Below the pieces are notes generated by a model, which saw only the letters and a list, made by a program, of their open reading frames with translations, ran no database searches and was not told the origin of the DNA. The position numbers and the translations under genes were made by a program. Shown here piece after piece: positions 1 through 11,265 of a stretch of 64,000 nucleotides of DNA. The stretch is from Macrostomum hystrix (Eukaryota > Platyhelminthes > Macrostomidae): assembly GCA_950097015.1 (NCBI GenBank), contig CATNEN010000024.1, forward strand, positions 4,326,501 through 4,390,500. Direction: 5' to 3'. The first letter of the stretch is position 1; every line of letters begins with the position of its first letter.

Positions 1-1925
1 AATAAACAAGATTTAGTTTTTTTATCTAATTTTAAATATATTTATTACTTGGTATTTTTCTACCAATAGCATAAATTGTATTGTTCAGATTTTCATCTTT
101 AGAATTCCTAATCCAAATATACAGAATGTCCAAGATTTTCTATTATGAGTATTATTTATTGGACCTTAGTATATGATATTAATAAAGTGGCTCACTTTGA
201 TTTTTAAATCTATTTAATAGAACTTTGTGATAAAAAAAATTAATGAATGGTAAATTATAATCAATTAGGTCTAGTCACACAGGACATCTGTAACTAAAAA
301 AACTTAGCATCTAAGTAGTTTACAATAGTTTAGCATTTTTAGGGTTTTATGTGTTGCAAAACTGTTTGCTTTCTACAGTATTTGGCTTAGGGCTGTATCC
401 ATAATTGGAAACAATAAGCTTCTAGATATGTACATTAGAGACATATCTAGTATGTCTCTAATGTCTCTAGCTGTAACAAAAGAAAGAGCTTGTTACAGCT
501 GGTGGTGTGTCTATGACGGATTTCACGATCTACTTCAAATTAAAAATAAGACTTCCTGACTTCAGCAATCCTGCCAAAACGAAGAAAATGAACGCAACTC
601 ACAAGATCTGCGATCTGCGATTTGATCTGCAAATTCCAAGATCGAACAACAGATATCTACTTGAGTTAGAATTTAGTGATTTTAGAGACTTGTCAACATA
701 TATATTTGTTTCTTGGAGTCAATCGATACAAAATACAACACAAAGTCATTGTCAAAATAATGAATATAAAATACGAAAATAAATCAACAAGGAAAAAACA
801 AGCACTATTTTTAATCTGCACAAGGCATGCTGTCCACAAAGAATGACTATTATGCAATTTAAAAGTACACAAGAAAAACCTTAAAAAATAAAGATTCGTC
901 CAATTCATAACTGCAATAAGGCGGAAGGCCTTTTTGTTTACGAGTTGGAGTGGCAGCAAAGTTTGTGTGCTGCATTGCATGTATATTTATATACAACACG
1001 AGAGCAAGATAGAGGGGTCTAGGGAGGTGCGAACTGGTGGCGTGACTTCATACCCCGGCTTAGCAAGCTGGCTGGCTGGGTGCACCAACCCCCACCTCAA
1101 CTAGACTGAGGTTGAGGGGTTTTGGGTGCGGCTGCACTGGCGCTGGCTGGTCGCGTGTTGACTCTCCGCCACAGCAAAGTATTATTCTTTTAGTTTCGAC
1201 AACAAAAAGAAATTCTCGTAGTGGAAAGTTCCAAGGCAAGGATGAAATGCAAAGATACATTTCTACACATTGCCATCATTTTGAAGAAATAAGCATATTG
1301 GCAGGAGTAAGTCATGAAATAAAATCTTATTGTTGACACTTAGAAGCAATAACCAAAGCACAGGCACAAACTTTGTGTTGTAGGGCTAATTTAATCTTAC
1401 TGTTATCACCAAAGTTGTTCTAGTGCTTCTTTATATTATATTTACTGTTCCAATGTTATTATCAAAATTGTTATAGGATTGTCACACAATATTTAATATC
1501 CGATTGCTGTTATCAAAGTGGTTATTAACCTTTCTTATAATTTAATGCAATATGAAGCTTTTAACTCTTAATGGTAGCGTATTTTAAGTCTGAATTGGTA
1601 GCGTTTTATATATATAGTAACCAAGTTCTAATAATAAGGATTAGAGCAAAGAGGCTAGCTAAGGAAAATGCTGTATACTTCATAAATATATAAATACTAG
1701 CTTTTTTTGCCCGTTGTTTTTGGGGCAGAAATTTAAAGCAAAGCAGTAAGCAATTCACGTCTCTGCAATCACTTTATAGTGACGGTCACCATTTATTTAT
1801 TTACTGCATTAATGAAAAGTGAAGAGTTTGTTTAAGGGCGTTTTAAGTAAAAAATTAGTGAAAAGTTTGTCCAAACAGCCCCCTCTTGATTACTTCTTTA
1901 GAAACATGTCTCTTAGCCACTCCTC
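1..1925. other. AT-rich sequence without a supported gene
   Basis: No convincing coding region is visible; the open frames are short and resemble no family I know. A small inverted repeat of the type ctagatatgt...acatatctag lies near 421-470. Around 1020-1170 there is a more GC-rich patch with CCAACCCCCACC-like and GGTTGAGGGG stretches. I compared it by eye with remembered snRNA, SRP and 5S sequences and it matched none. Confidence 0.5.
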
Positions 1926-1933
1926 TATACAGT

Positions 1934-2158
1934 CAGTGGCAGATCCAGGAATTTTGTTTTGGGGCGGTCTGTCAGGGGAGCGCCATGAGAATCACGGAGG
2001 GGGTGCCAGCGGCCGAAAAAGGGCGCCAGGAGCCAAGAAAGGGCGCCAGCGGCTGAAAAAGTGCTGCGACTGACGCCCCTGGTGGGGGCATCTTATTCCC
2101 ATGATTAAAATTTTGGGGGGGGCGACTGCCCCCCGCCCCCCCCCTAAATCTGCCTCTG
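1934..2158. mobile_element. Non-autonomous hAT-type MITE with 8-bp target-site duplication
   Basis: The element begins CAGTGGCAGATCCAGG and its right end, read in reverse complement, is CAGAGGCAGATTTAGG, so the termini are imperfect inverted repeats of about 16 bp. It is flanked on both sides by the same 8 bases, TATACAGT (1926-1933 and 2159-2166). An 8-bp duplication and CAG-starting termini are typical of the hAT superfamily. The 225-bp interior is GC-rich, has no transposase, and contains several gggcgccag-type repeats. The duplication is still perfect, so insertion is probably fairly recent. Confidence 0.85.
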
Positions 2159-2310
2159 TATACAGTATGCATGTACACGCGTATACATAAGGAAAATAGC
2201 TATGGCATAACAATAACAATGTCAAAGAAACAAAATTAAACTGTTTCAGAGTTCAGAGTTAGACAGGTCAAGGTCAATTCGTGACTACTTTTCTATTAAT
2301 TGCTTGCGAG

Positions 2311-3006
2311 TCACCTCAAGGCCTGGGGATACACCACATTCTTCGTTCTTCCCCTTGGTGCGAAAATGAATAGGCCAGCTGGAGTTCCAACACGGGAGCA
2401 GGCGACATAAAGCTGCCCATGCGAGAAGCAAGGAGTCTCCAGGTTGATGCCAGCCACCTTCAGCGACTGTCCCTGAGCCTTGTTAATAGTCATCGCAAAG
2501 CACACTCTCACAGGGAACTGCAGTCGCTTGAACTGAAATGGCAGGTCCGTGGGGATAATTGGAATCCGGGGAACGAACACAGACTCTCCTCTGCCAGATC
2601 CAGTCATTATCGTGGCCTCAATCACGTGTGGGAAGAGCCGCCTGACTATCAGTCTGGTGCCGTTACACAGCATTGGCGCATTCAGGTTGCGGAGGAGCAT
2701 AATTGGTGCCCCAACTTTCAGCTGCAAGTTGTGCGATGGAGTTCCAGGAGGATCTAGAGAGTTCAGAAACTCAACAGGATACTCCACAGCGGTGTCATCA
2801 GTCAACGTTGTATCAATTGACTTGTAGGTGAAAACTGCACCTGGCAACTCCTGAAGCAGTTGGTAGTTAATTTCGTTGGCGGCATCATTTCTAGGACACA
2901 GAATTGCCCTCTCTGACAGCCAGTCAACGTCAGCATATCGAGAGAAATAGGCTGGCTGGAGAGAAATATCAACCGGAGAGCCCTGCGCACTGGGACGCCA
3001 CCGCAC
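2311..3006 (-). pseudogene. Helitron (PIF1-like) helicase, C-terminal fragment
   Basis: The open frame encodes about 231 residues matching the C-terminal end of the PIF1-type helicase of Helitron rolling-circle transposons. A WLSERAILCPRND-like segment lies near the start, followed by VGAPIMLLRNLN. Near the end are the helicase motifs FAMTINKAQGQSL (motif V region) and LYVACSRV (motif VI), and the frame then stops naturally. The Rep nuclease and the N-terminal helicase motifs (Walker A, DEAD-like) are absent. Beyond 3006 the sequence changes to a different repeat. This is therefore a 5'-truncated, non-functional copy. I could not identify a Helitron 3' hairpin/CTRRT terminus with certainty downstream of 2311. 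Confidence 0.85.
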
Positions 3007-3009
3007 TCA

Positions 3010-3580
3010 CCGCACTCAGTCTCAGTGCTGCTTGGGGGCCAGTAGACAGTCTAGGGGTTTGGGCTGTGTACATTCACGGCTTGAAATACAATGTAAAGTC
3101 TGGGGCTTCGGCACCCGGGGAAGGGAGGGGGTGGCTGTAATAAAATTTGGCCCGCAGAGTGGCGGAGGGGAGTTGGGGTGGCTGTCCTCGGAAAACAAAA
3201 AGTGACTCACTTTGAGATGATGCAGCTTTGCTCTGGATTGAGTAGAGATGTTCAAAATTGACAGCATTGTTGGAAAACATGTAAAGTGTAAGTGGATCAA
3301 ATTTGGAGAAAATCTGACAAAGTGGGGCGACGATATGTCGAATTGAGTGATTTTTTGACGATTTTTGAGCAGTTTTTTGCACTTTTGAGCAGGAAGGAAA
3401 TGATTTTTCTGGAATTTGAGTAGCCTATTGCACTCAGCGTAGGTGGTTTTAGGTATGTGCAAAGTTTGGTGCGATTTGGTTGAGCGGTTTCGGCGTCTAT
3501 AAAGACAAAAGGTTGCACACACACACACACACACACACAGACAGACAGACAGAGTTTTCACTTTTATATATATAGATTTG
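3010..3580 (+). mobile_element. Probable retroelement 3' tail with CA/CAGA microsatellite
   Basis: Non-coding sequence runs into (CA)n at about 3515-3538, then (CAGA)n, and ends in TTTTATATATATAGATT. A unique stretch followed by CA/CAGA simple repeats and a TATATAGAT end is the form I associate with 3' ends of RTE-type non-LTR elements and their SINEs in invertebrates. No reverse transcriptase is present. It abuts the truncated Helitron fragment, so either element may have been cut at the junction near 3009. The family assignment is an inference. Confidence 0.4.
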
Positions 3581-6500
3581 TAGAAATTGATTTATTAGGC
3601 CTAGTCTAAGTGCTAATTAGACAATAAAAACAATTGAAGTATGTAGCTAAATATTTTGAAAAGCCTACTCCTAACATTTACCAAACTAGTGTTTAGCATT
3701 AAGAAAGTATATTTGCCTCTTTAAATTGCACTTTTTGTTGTTGTGATTTGGAATCACATTAACAACAATTATAACACAGCTGTTTTTAATAACAAAATGA
3801 ATAAAAAAAATACACAAAGGAAGAAAAAAAATTAACCAATCCATTTTAGATTTAAGACTATAAATGATTATAATGTTAAAGTTAGAAGCATTATATTTCT
3901 ATAGGGCCTATGCTTTGTTTTTATAATAATAATATAGATAATATGATATTTAAGCCTAACTATCTTTGTTTGTTCCTTTTTAAGCAGCTATAACAGTGTA
4001 ATATGACAATATAATATGGTGCCTAGAAAATGTAGTGTCCTAGTTGTGCCACTATCAGTAGGCCTAGGCCTATTTGATATCATTGGATGAGATGCCTAAG
4101 CAACAAGATAAGCAAAGGCAAATTAGCAGTTTTGTTATTGACAAAGTTAATAGTACTAGGTGTACAGGTGGATAGTAGCATGGCCAATATAGCATTGGGG
4201 CCTAGTCAGTAAAATTAGTAAAATTTTACACCACTTCACACCTCTTCAGATGCAATGCCAGGCCTACGGAGATCACGTTAGAAAACCTCTGGACTGATCC
4301 TGTTAAGGCCGCCACCTTCCTGAGACTACCGACGAGCGAGGTAGAGTGTGAGCGTCCCGAACTAGCCTAAAGGAAGGCTACAACATACAACACATTGCTA
4401 ATCCGGGCTTCATCTCGCTGCTTTTATATATTTTTTGTTAATTAAAAGTAAAGTACTTGTCTTCGTTCCTCGAACCCAGTTTCTGTTTAAGGCAGTGTTT
4501 TCACAGTGTACTGTTTGAGCACTCTTAAGTACTCGTACTCTGGTACTCTTTAAAGGCGTAGCAATAGAGTACTCTGGTATTCATTTAAAGTGCGTACTTT
4601 GAAGTGGGCGAGTACTTTTTAAAGTGCAACGCATTTCAGTCTGTCATCATCAATCCTAATTTTGTACTATATGAAAGTGTCAATAATCGCTGGTACATTA
4701 GTACATTCTCGCAACGTAAAATTAGTAGATTTATTATATGCATTTTAAAGATACGTTGCTTAGGAAATAACAGATATGTTATCAGTCCCATTAATTATAC
4801 CCTACGTACTGAAGTAACACAACATAATATATATGGTAACGTTGCTTGATGGCACTGCTAATGTGTGTGTCTGCCCATTCGTGTTGTTGCATGTACAAAA
4901 CAAGTGCTGCTTGGATAAATCTTTCCTTTAATTATGTTTTACGTTTTTTGACAGATGGGCATAGATAGATAGGTAGATAGATCTCATACTGTCTCTCTCA
5001 CTCTCCGATTCTCCGCGCTCCCTCCCGCTGTTTTAATTTTGTTTATTTTGTTCCCTAATAAAAACAAAAATTCACCCTCTCCCTCCATATGTGGGTCCCA
5101 CATTCGGCTGTCAGTCAGTCAAGGAGATATTAGCGCTCATCAAGATTTTGATACAGGAGTCAATGATGCAGTAGTCTGCTCTATTAAAGTGCTTCAGTGA
5201 GTATCCTCAGTACCAAGGCCGCTAAGTTTTGGAATATTTATTAAGTTTTTTGTTCATTTTATTGGGTGACATGATCAGAAGTAAAAAATAATTTCGAAAT
5301 ATTGAGCAATTAATGCACTTCGACCTGCTAAGGTGGCACACCTTCAATCTAGTTTCAAGTGAAAGTTCACGTTTTATGTATCAAATAAGCATGCAATGCG
5401 AAATTGGCGATCAGGCTTGGACCAACCCGCAAACAAACTGATCGACACCATATGAATTACGGGCCAAGGCTAAAAGCTAAATACAGCCATTTTAATCAGT
5501 TTATATCCGGGATCCAGCACAGTATGCTAGCTGTGTGCATTTCTATTCATTGGCCACAATAACACATCGACGATCAAAGCGCGGAGTAGAGGGTAATATT
5601 TTTTGTCACTAACAATCATGAATTAATACTTGTAATTAATAAACAATTCACACAGTGAACTAGTCTCGACACCGGTATTTCACAGCTCAGTCCATTCCAC
5701 TGGTCTAGTCTGAGCTAATTTAACAGATTTGTACATTTTGCTGGTACACACATATGCGCTTTCCCATCGTCAGACAGTGACACTTCCTGTGCATTTGTGG
5801 CCTAACTTGGTTACTTGCTGATTTGCCTGCCAAAATGGTGTTAGCTGCACAACAATGCACCAATCGTATTCTAACAGTAGAAAGACAATGCTATATTCCC
5901 CCCTGGGGAAAGACCACTGGGATATTTCAAATACCCCCTGCCTACTCCACGATAGATCCCAAACCGAATGACCGATCTCCGTGAAAGTCCACCATATGGG
6001 TTACGATGAACTAACTTTCAAAGCCGTCCGAGTCAGCATCGTCAAGATATTTGTTGTTTCAAAAAAAAATTAATTATCAATAGTCAAGAAAATAGAATCA
6101 GCAATAACAACCGACATGGCTTACGTGATGAAATTTCATGAGAAGAAAAATTAAGCCTATACTGATGGCTCGATGTCGATATTTTGCAATTCTGGATGTT
6201 GTTTCATCGGATAGTGCGGACAATTTTGAATTCGAGAGATTCAAAGAAAAAAATGTGGGTATTTGAAATGCCCGCTCATTTTAGTAAAGTATGATTTGAA
6301 TGTTGCTATACATTTTCTCATTCCTTCATTCATGACTGTTCTATTCTACTCGGACTGAGTATTCGCATTTAAAATGTGTTAGAATGCGAAATTGTCAATT
6401 TCAGTGGGCAGCCCACATTCACTGAAAAATTCATGAGGTAAAACATTTAAGGCGCTTAATAAATGTAAGAAAGCCTTAAACAAATTTGTTTGTTTAACGT

Positions 6501-6880
6501 GATTAGTGTCTTCTCCAGGCAGTTAGCGTGGCTTGGGTTAGTAGATGTGCACAAACAGCCAAAACACGATACAGCTTAGCTGCATTGGCAAAGCGTTTGC
6601 CTAACTGACACGGACTGGCCGACTGGCCCTCTGCGAAGCGAAATTCTGAAAGCAGCTTTTAATTTTTGTGTGAATCATCTGACTCCGCGTTCAAAGAGCA
6701 AAACTATTGCAATGCATTTTGGCTGTTACAAGATGAACTTCCATTTTAGCCTCTAGATTTCTTTGCTAGTCAGTTTTCCTGTTAGCTTATCTTCTCTTGT
6801 CCCAATGACTGTTTCGCGTGTCAATTAGCAATTTTGTTTTTATCAGTTATACCTGCCGATTTAGCCAGACATTCACCTCA
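3581..6880. other. AT-rich intergenic region, no gene seen
   Basis: I see no credible exon, RNA gene or intact element in this 3.3 kb. The only open frame of note (4604-4849) shows no recognisable motif. A short segment at about 5890-5935, CCCCTGGGGAAAGACCACTGGGATATTTCAAAT-like in content, recurs in inverted orientation near 61873-61905, so it belongs to some dispersed repeat. Confidence 0.5.
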
Positions 6881-7120
6881 CAAATGCAGCCTATGGTACA
6901 TTGCGCGGCGCATCTCAAAGCTGCGTACAGCTAGCTGTTGAGTCCATGGACTGAGGTGGCGCCACACTTACCATCAGTGACCCAAAATTATGTTGGTACC
7001 AATTTAGCAGCCGGGTTAACTGTTTGTTCACAGTTCACTGCCACTTTTATTCACGAATTGCTCCAGTGAAGATGGGAATCGAACCCCCGACCTTTAAGTC
7101 GAGAGTCCGATGCTTTAACA

Positions 7121-8179
7121 CAGGGGTCGGCAAACTTATTAGCAAGCGGGCCAAAAAGAGAACCTAAAAGACGACAGCGGGCCGCGCAGACTGTAGAAAT
7201 CTAAGAGAAATATATCAGAGATAGGGAAGAGATGAGAAACAGGAGAGATGAGAGAGAGAAGAGATGAGACACGAGAGAGATGAGACAAAGGAGAGATAAG
7301 GTACGGGAGAGACGAGACAATGGCGAGATGAGACACGGGAGAGACGAGACATGGGAGAGATGACTTACGGGAGAGATGAGACACGGGAGAGATAAGACAC
7401 AGGAGAGGTGAGACAAAGGAGAGACAAGACACGGGAGAGACGAGACAATGGCGAGATGAGACACTGGATAGATGAGACACGGGAGAGACGAGACATGGGA
7501 GAGATGACTTACGGGAGAGATGAGACACGGGAGAGATAAGGCACAGGAGAGGTGAGACAAAGGAGAGACAAGACACGGGAGAGACGAGACAATGGATAGA
7601 TGAGACACGGGAGAGACGAGACATGGGAGAGATGACTTACGGGAGAGATGAGACACGGGAGAGATAAGACACAGGAGAGGTGAGACAAAGGAGAGACAAG
7701 ACACGGGAGAGACGAGACAATGGCGAGATGAGACACTGGATAGATGAGACACGGGAGAGACGAGACATGGGAGAGATGACTTACGGGAGAGATGAGACAC
7801 GGGAGAGATAAGGCACAGGAGAGGTGAGACAAAGGAGAGACAAGACACGGGAGAGACGAGACAATGGATAGATGAGACACGGGAGAGACGAGACATGCGA
7901 GAGATGACTTACGGGAGAGATGAGACACGGGAGAGATAAGACACAGGAGAGGTGAGACAAAGGAGAGATAAGACACGGGAGAGACGAGACAATAGAGAGA
8001 TAAGACACGGGAGAGGTGACACACAGGAGAGATGAGACAGGGGGAAAGGCGACACACGGGAGAGGTGAGGCAGGGGAAAGATGAAACTGTATACAATAGG
8101 TGCCGGAAGGGGCAACGGGCCGGATTTGGGAGCTTTGAGGGCCGCATCTGGCCCGCGGGCCGGAGCTTGCCGACCCCTG
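7121..8179. mobile_element. Non-autonomous hAT element with minisatellite core
   Basis: The left end is CAGGGGTCGGCAAACTT. The reverse complement of the right end is CAGGGGTCGGCAAGCTC, so the termini match over about 13 bases with further similarity inward (gcgggcc / ggcccgcggg). The same 8 bases, CTTTAACA, flank both sides (7113-7120 and 8180-8187). CAGGGGTSGGCAA termini and an 8-bp duplication are hallmarks of hAT transposons. There is no transposase; the interior is almost wholly a purine-rich tandem array. It is inserted into a SINE. Confidence 0.88.
7205..8090. repeat. Purine-rich minisatellite inside the hAT element
   Basis: The array is built from gagacacgggagagatgag-type units of roughly 15-31 bp, with higher-order blocks of about 240 bp that repeat nearly exactly (compare 7350-7520, 7600-7760 and 7770-7920). 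Long open frames on the minus strand (Ser/Leu/Val-rich, SRLSRVSSxP type) are by-products of the repeat and not genes. Confidence 0.85.
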
Positions 8180-8205
8180 CTTTAACAGCTGTGCTGCAGC
8201 CCCAT

Positions 8206-9001
8206 GTCAGAAACTCTAATATGCTACCCATTCTGTGGACCCATGAGAACGGGGAATTCACAAGGGGATTATGTCCCCAAAGCTCGCGATTCTCACATAA
8301 TCGCTGTTTTTCTTAGCATAAATGGAAAAGGCTTACTTTCAGTTTTCGGAAACAAGAAAAATGTAAAATTTGAACTCAACTCCGAAATATCCTTCTAATT
8401 AGCATAGCTGCTGTGGTTGCAGCATTAGAGTGTGCAAATTAGGAAAGATATGTAAGGCTCTGTGAGTGTTTCTGTACATTTATTGCTCTGTGCTTCAGTT
8501 TCAGCTCGATAAGATTTACAAGTGAACAGCTTGGGAAAAACACGGAAGATGGCGCCGAATACCACTCAGGCAGATTTTTAAGCCTTCAGCACAAAAAACT
8601 GTCGCTGACTGACGCGTCATTGGTATTTGGTCAGTGGGACTCCAGTTGGGTATGTGATTAAGAAGATGCAGCCCTAGACGAAACAGCGACTAATAAATGA
8701 TCTCGAATGAGGTGACTGGACGAAGGATACCTTAGTTGGCATTCGACGGGGATTCTCAGGATGAAAAGATTGCAGGAATTTAAGGAAAATGTATGCAGCT
8801 TTTAGTTGGATCTTGCTTCTCTTGGATTTGTGAGCTCTGAGAAGTTTAAACTGCCTAAATAGCGCGCATCATAATATGCTAAGAGGGATACATAAAGAGC
8901 ACGAAAATACTTGGACACTCAACAAGAATTCATATGTGAAAAAGCCCAACCAGTCAACTAAAATAGTGAACTCCATACAGAATTCGATCATCCGTAGTTA
9001 G
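8206..9001. other. Intergenic, no gene seen
   Basis: No coding or structural RNA signal is supported here. It forms the 3' flank of the Rho-family gene on the minus strand. I found no clear polyadenylation signal close to its stop codon. Confidence 0.5.
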
Positions 9002-9586
9002 TCACAGGAGCTGGCATTTCTCGCGCCATCGATTCTTGTCCGGCCTCGGCGGCGACGTGATGAGGCGCACTGCCTCGGCGAAGACGGCCCTCAGGCCAGC
9101 CTGGGTCAGCGCCGAGCACTCCACGTAGCCGGCAGCGCCGATTCTCTTGGCCAGGTCCGTGCCCTCCACACTGCGGACGAAGCAGCTGCTGCAGTTGCCG
9201 ACACCACCAGCCTCGCAGGCGGCATCTCGCAGGTCCTTCTTGGTGCCGACTAGCAGGATCGGCACGCCAGGGCTGTAGTGCTGCAGCTCCGGCTTCCACT
9301 TGCTGGCCACATTGTCGAAGCTGACGCGGCTGCTGAGGGAGAAGCAGAGCATGAAGAGGCTAGAGTGCGGGTAGCTCAGCGGGCGCACCCGGTCGTAGTC
9401 TGTCTGGCCGGCAGTGTCCCAGAAGCTCATCTCCACCAGCCGGCCGTTGACCATCTCCTTGGTGGTGCTGGAGTCGAACACGGTTGGCACGTAGTCTGTG
9501 GGAAAGCAGTTGCTAACGTAGGAGATTAGCATGGCAGTCTTGCCGACCGCGCCGTCGCCAACGACGACAACTTTGTAAGAGTCCAT
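9002..9586 (-). CDS. Rho/Rac/Cdc42-family small GTPase, single exon
   Basis: This is a 194-residue Ras-superfamily GTPase of the Rho branch, a membrane-attached switch for actin organisation. Visible motifs are the P-loop GDGAVGKT (10-17), switch I YVPTVFDS with Thr35, the DTAGQ box (57-61) with the catalytic Gln, the TKKD base-specificity motif (115-118) and the ECSAL G5 motif. The C-terminus has basic residues followed by CQLL, a CaaX box with Leu last that predicts geranylgeranylation. Length and numbering match Rac/Cdc42 up to the TKKD motif. The following Rho-insert region (about 122-145) is Cys/Gly-rich and unlike the usual helix. The gene has no introns, unlike all its multi-domain neighbours, so it could be an old retrocopy that kept its frame. 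A TATATATA stretch lies about 15-25 bases upstream of the ATG. The exact subfamily is uncertain. Confidence 0.93.
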   Translation of the reverse strand: MDSYKVVVVGDGAVGKTAMLISYVSNCFPTDYVPTVFDSSTTKEMVNGRLVEMSFWDTAGQTDYDRVRPLSYPHSSLFMLCFSLSSRVSFDNVASKWKPELQHYSPGVPILLVGTKKDLRDAACEAGGVGNCSSCFVRSVEGTDLAKRIGAAGYVECSALTQAGLRAVFAEAVRLITSPPRPDKNRWREKCQLL

Positions 9587-11240
9587 CGACTGACTGCTCT
9601 ATATATAATTTCTATTCTGCTATTGATGCTGGCGCTCTGTCAATGCAAGGTGTCAGCATATCCTGCTAGGACTATGAAATTGATTCTTTATCAGTTGCTT
9701 TAACTGGCGCTTTACACAAATATTCTATTTAACAAACCACCCGCTCTTATTGGTGCCAGGGACCAATGGCTGGCACAAATTCTATTATAATTAGGCCGCG
9801 TGTTTCAACACACCACCAAAGTGTTCAAGTGTCTAAATGAGCCAGTTTAAGCCAATCGTCAGGTCAGAAGCCCGAGCGCTGGAAAGACTCGCAAGGTTCT
9901 GTGTTTTCTGAATTTAGCATCGCAAGAATCTATTTTTAGAAGTTCTGGGGAACTTCTCAGTCTAGTGAAAATGTTCTTTTTCCTTTCTTTTTGATTAGCG
10001 TACAGGTAATTAGAGAGGTCTCAAATGTATATTCAGTACGACAACCGCTTCAGAAATGAATGCGCTGGAACTGCAGTGACTTCCTTGGGTTCTGGGTGTT
10101 GCATGATCTCAATCTAGCAAAATCTTATCGTTAAGTTTATAAACTTGCCAGGTAATTTTCATTTACGTGCTTAAACGCGCGACACCCAAAGCTCTAGCGT
10201 ATGAAAGCGGTAGCTCAGTGTCTCATTGCTGTGGAGTCGTGGTTCATGCAGCGCATCGCAAGACGAACCTATAAACAAGTGAGGATCAATTGCATCATTT
10301 AAGCCCACCTGCAGATGTCCAATCAGAGGACTCACCTGGTCGTTATGCAGGCCAGCTACAACAGGCACTCGTGAGTTCAGGCTGAATCCCTGAAGCTTTT
10401 TCAGCTATTCTTGGACGCAGCGGTGACTAAGACTAAGGACAGTTAGGCAAACGCATTTTGAATCGAGGTGCAGTTCCACCATCGGTCTTTCCGAATGTAC
10501 ATACGTATTTGTCTTGGGAAATTTTTCCCACAGCAACTGGGCGCCTAGAGCGAGCGTGAGAATAGAGCCTAGAGCGGGCGTCATTTTTGAAACTGCTGGA
10601 TGGGGTACAAGTCCATGAAAATGGGGTTACTACTTTTAAGTTTGATGACCAATTTCGGGTATTATTTCGCAATGAAAAAAAACACAGCTTACTAGTTGTC
10701 TCATTACTTGTAATATCTCGTTTACCAATATCACGTTACATTTTTAAAAAGTCATTGTGGCACATTTCGGACTGCAAATTGTTTTCGGAACAACCATTTT
10801 TGGCTGCTATCCGCTTCCACTCGACAGGAGCTGGCCTCTTTATCAAGCTTCTACAATAGCATAGCAGGATTGTGCCCGCACTGTTTATTAAAAGCAATGG
10901 CGAAGGCAGTCGATATAATATGCTCGTATAGAGACAGGCGAGCTTCCTTAAGTGCAAAGGCGCAGCCCCCTGAGACTCGGAGACCTGCTGGGCACCCTCT
11001 GGGAGTCGACATCTGCTCCACTCTATTTCAGAGGGCAAGTCGATATTTAGCTGGAATTTATTGCGAACTTGAATGCCTGATTTGCGCCAGTTGATAAGCT
11101 CAGTGTTTGCAGCAATACCTAAGAGCACTTTTTTCTTAACAAAAAGTTTCTTTGTGAGTACTTGTTTTATCACGTTGATTATAGATTTTTAAGCATTTAT
11201 TTAATTCAATCGAGAAAAAAAAATTTGGCGCTAAAAATCT
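9587..11240. other. Intergenic region between divergent genes
   Basis: This stretch separates the minus-strand Rho-family gene from the plus-strand ceramidase gene and should hold both promoters. I see no gene or recognisable repeat. Several open frames on both strands (for example 10587-10859 and 10736-11173) carry no motif I can name. Confidence 0.45.
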
Positions 11241-11249
11241 TATTTTTAG
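11241..11249 (+). promoter_or_regulatory. Splice acceptor just upstream of ceramidase start (possible trans-splice site)
   Basis: TATTTTTAG forms a strong 3' splice site 16 bases before the ATG at 11266. No upstream 5' UTR exon is evident, so it may accept a spliced leader. Comparable acceptors precede the ATGs of the SLC43, ADAM, Rab11 and Mlx genes. Confidence 0.45.
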
Positions 11250-11265
11250 CAGTTGTAAAGCAGTC

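Larger units (their letters stand above)
6885..8205 (-). mobile_element. tRNA-derived SINE (family 2), split by a hAT insertion
   Basis: Read on the minus strand, the element starts with a tRNA-like head (8205 down to 8180, resuming at 7120), including the B-box-like GGGGGTTCGATTCCC at about 7075-7092. It continues into a body that contains the palindrome AGTCCATGGACT at 6941-6952 and ends near 6885. A closely similar head and body occur at 21640-21875, and a lone head at 53229-53300. The hAT element at 7121-8179 interrupts the head; removing it and one 8-bp duplication restores continuity with the 21.8-kb copy. Outer limits are approximate. Confidence 0.7.

Noticed and set aside
1020..1170. 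GC-rich patch as a possible small RNA gene
   Set aside because: It does not match remembered U1-U6, SRP, 5S or spliced-leader RNA features, and no promoter or T-run terminator is clear.
7139..8261. Minus-strand Ser/Leu/Val-rich frames of 161-250 codons, resembling a secreted repeat protein
   Set aside because: They come from the purine-rich minisatellite within a hAT element; several frames are open at once and none has a non-repeat domain.
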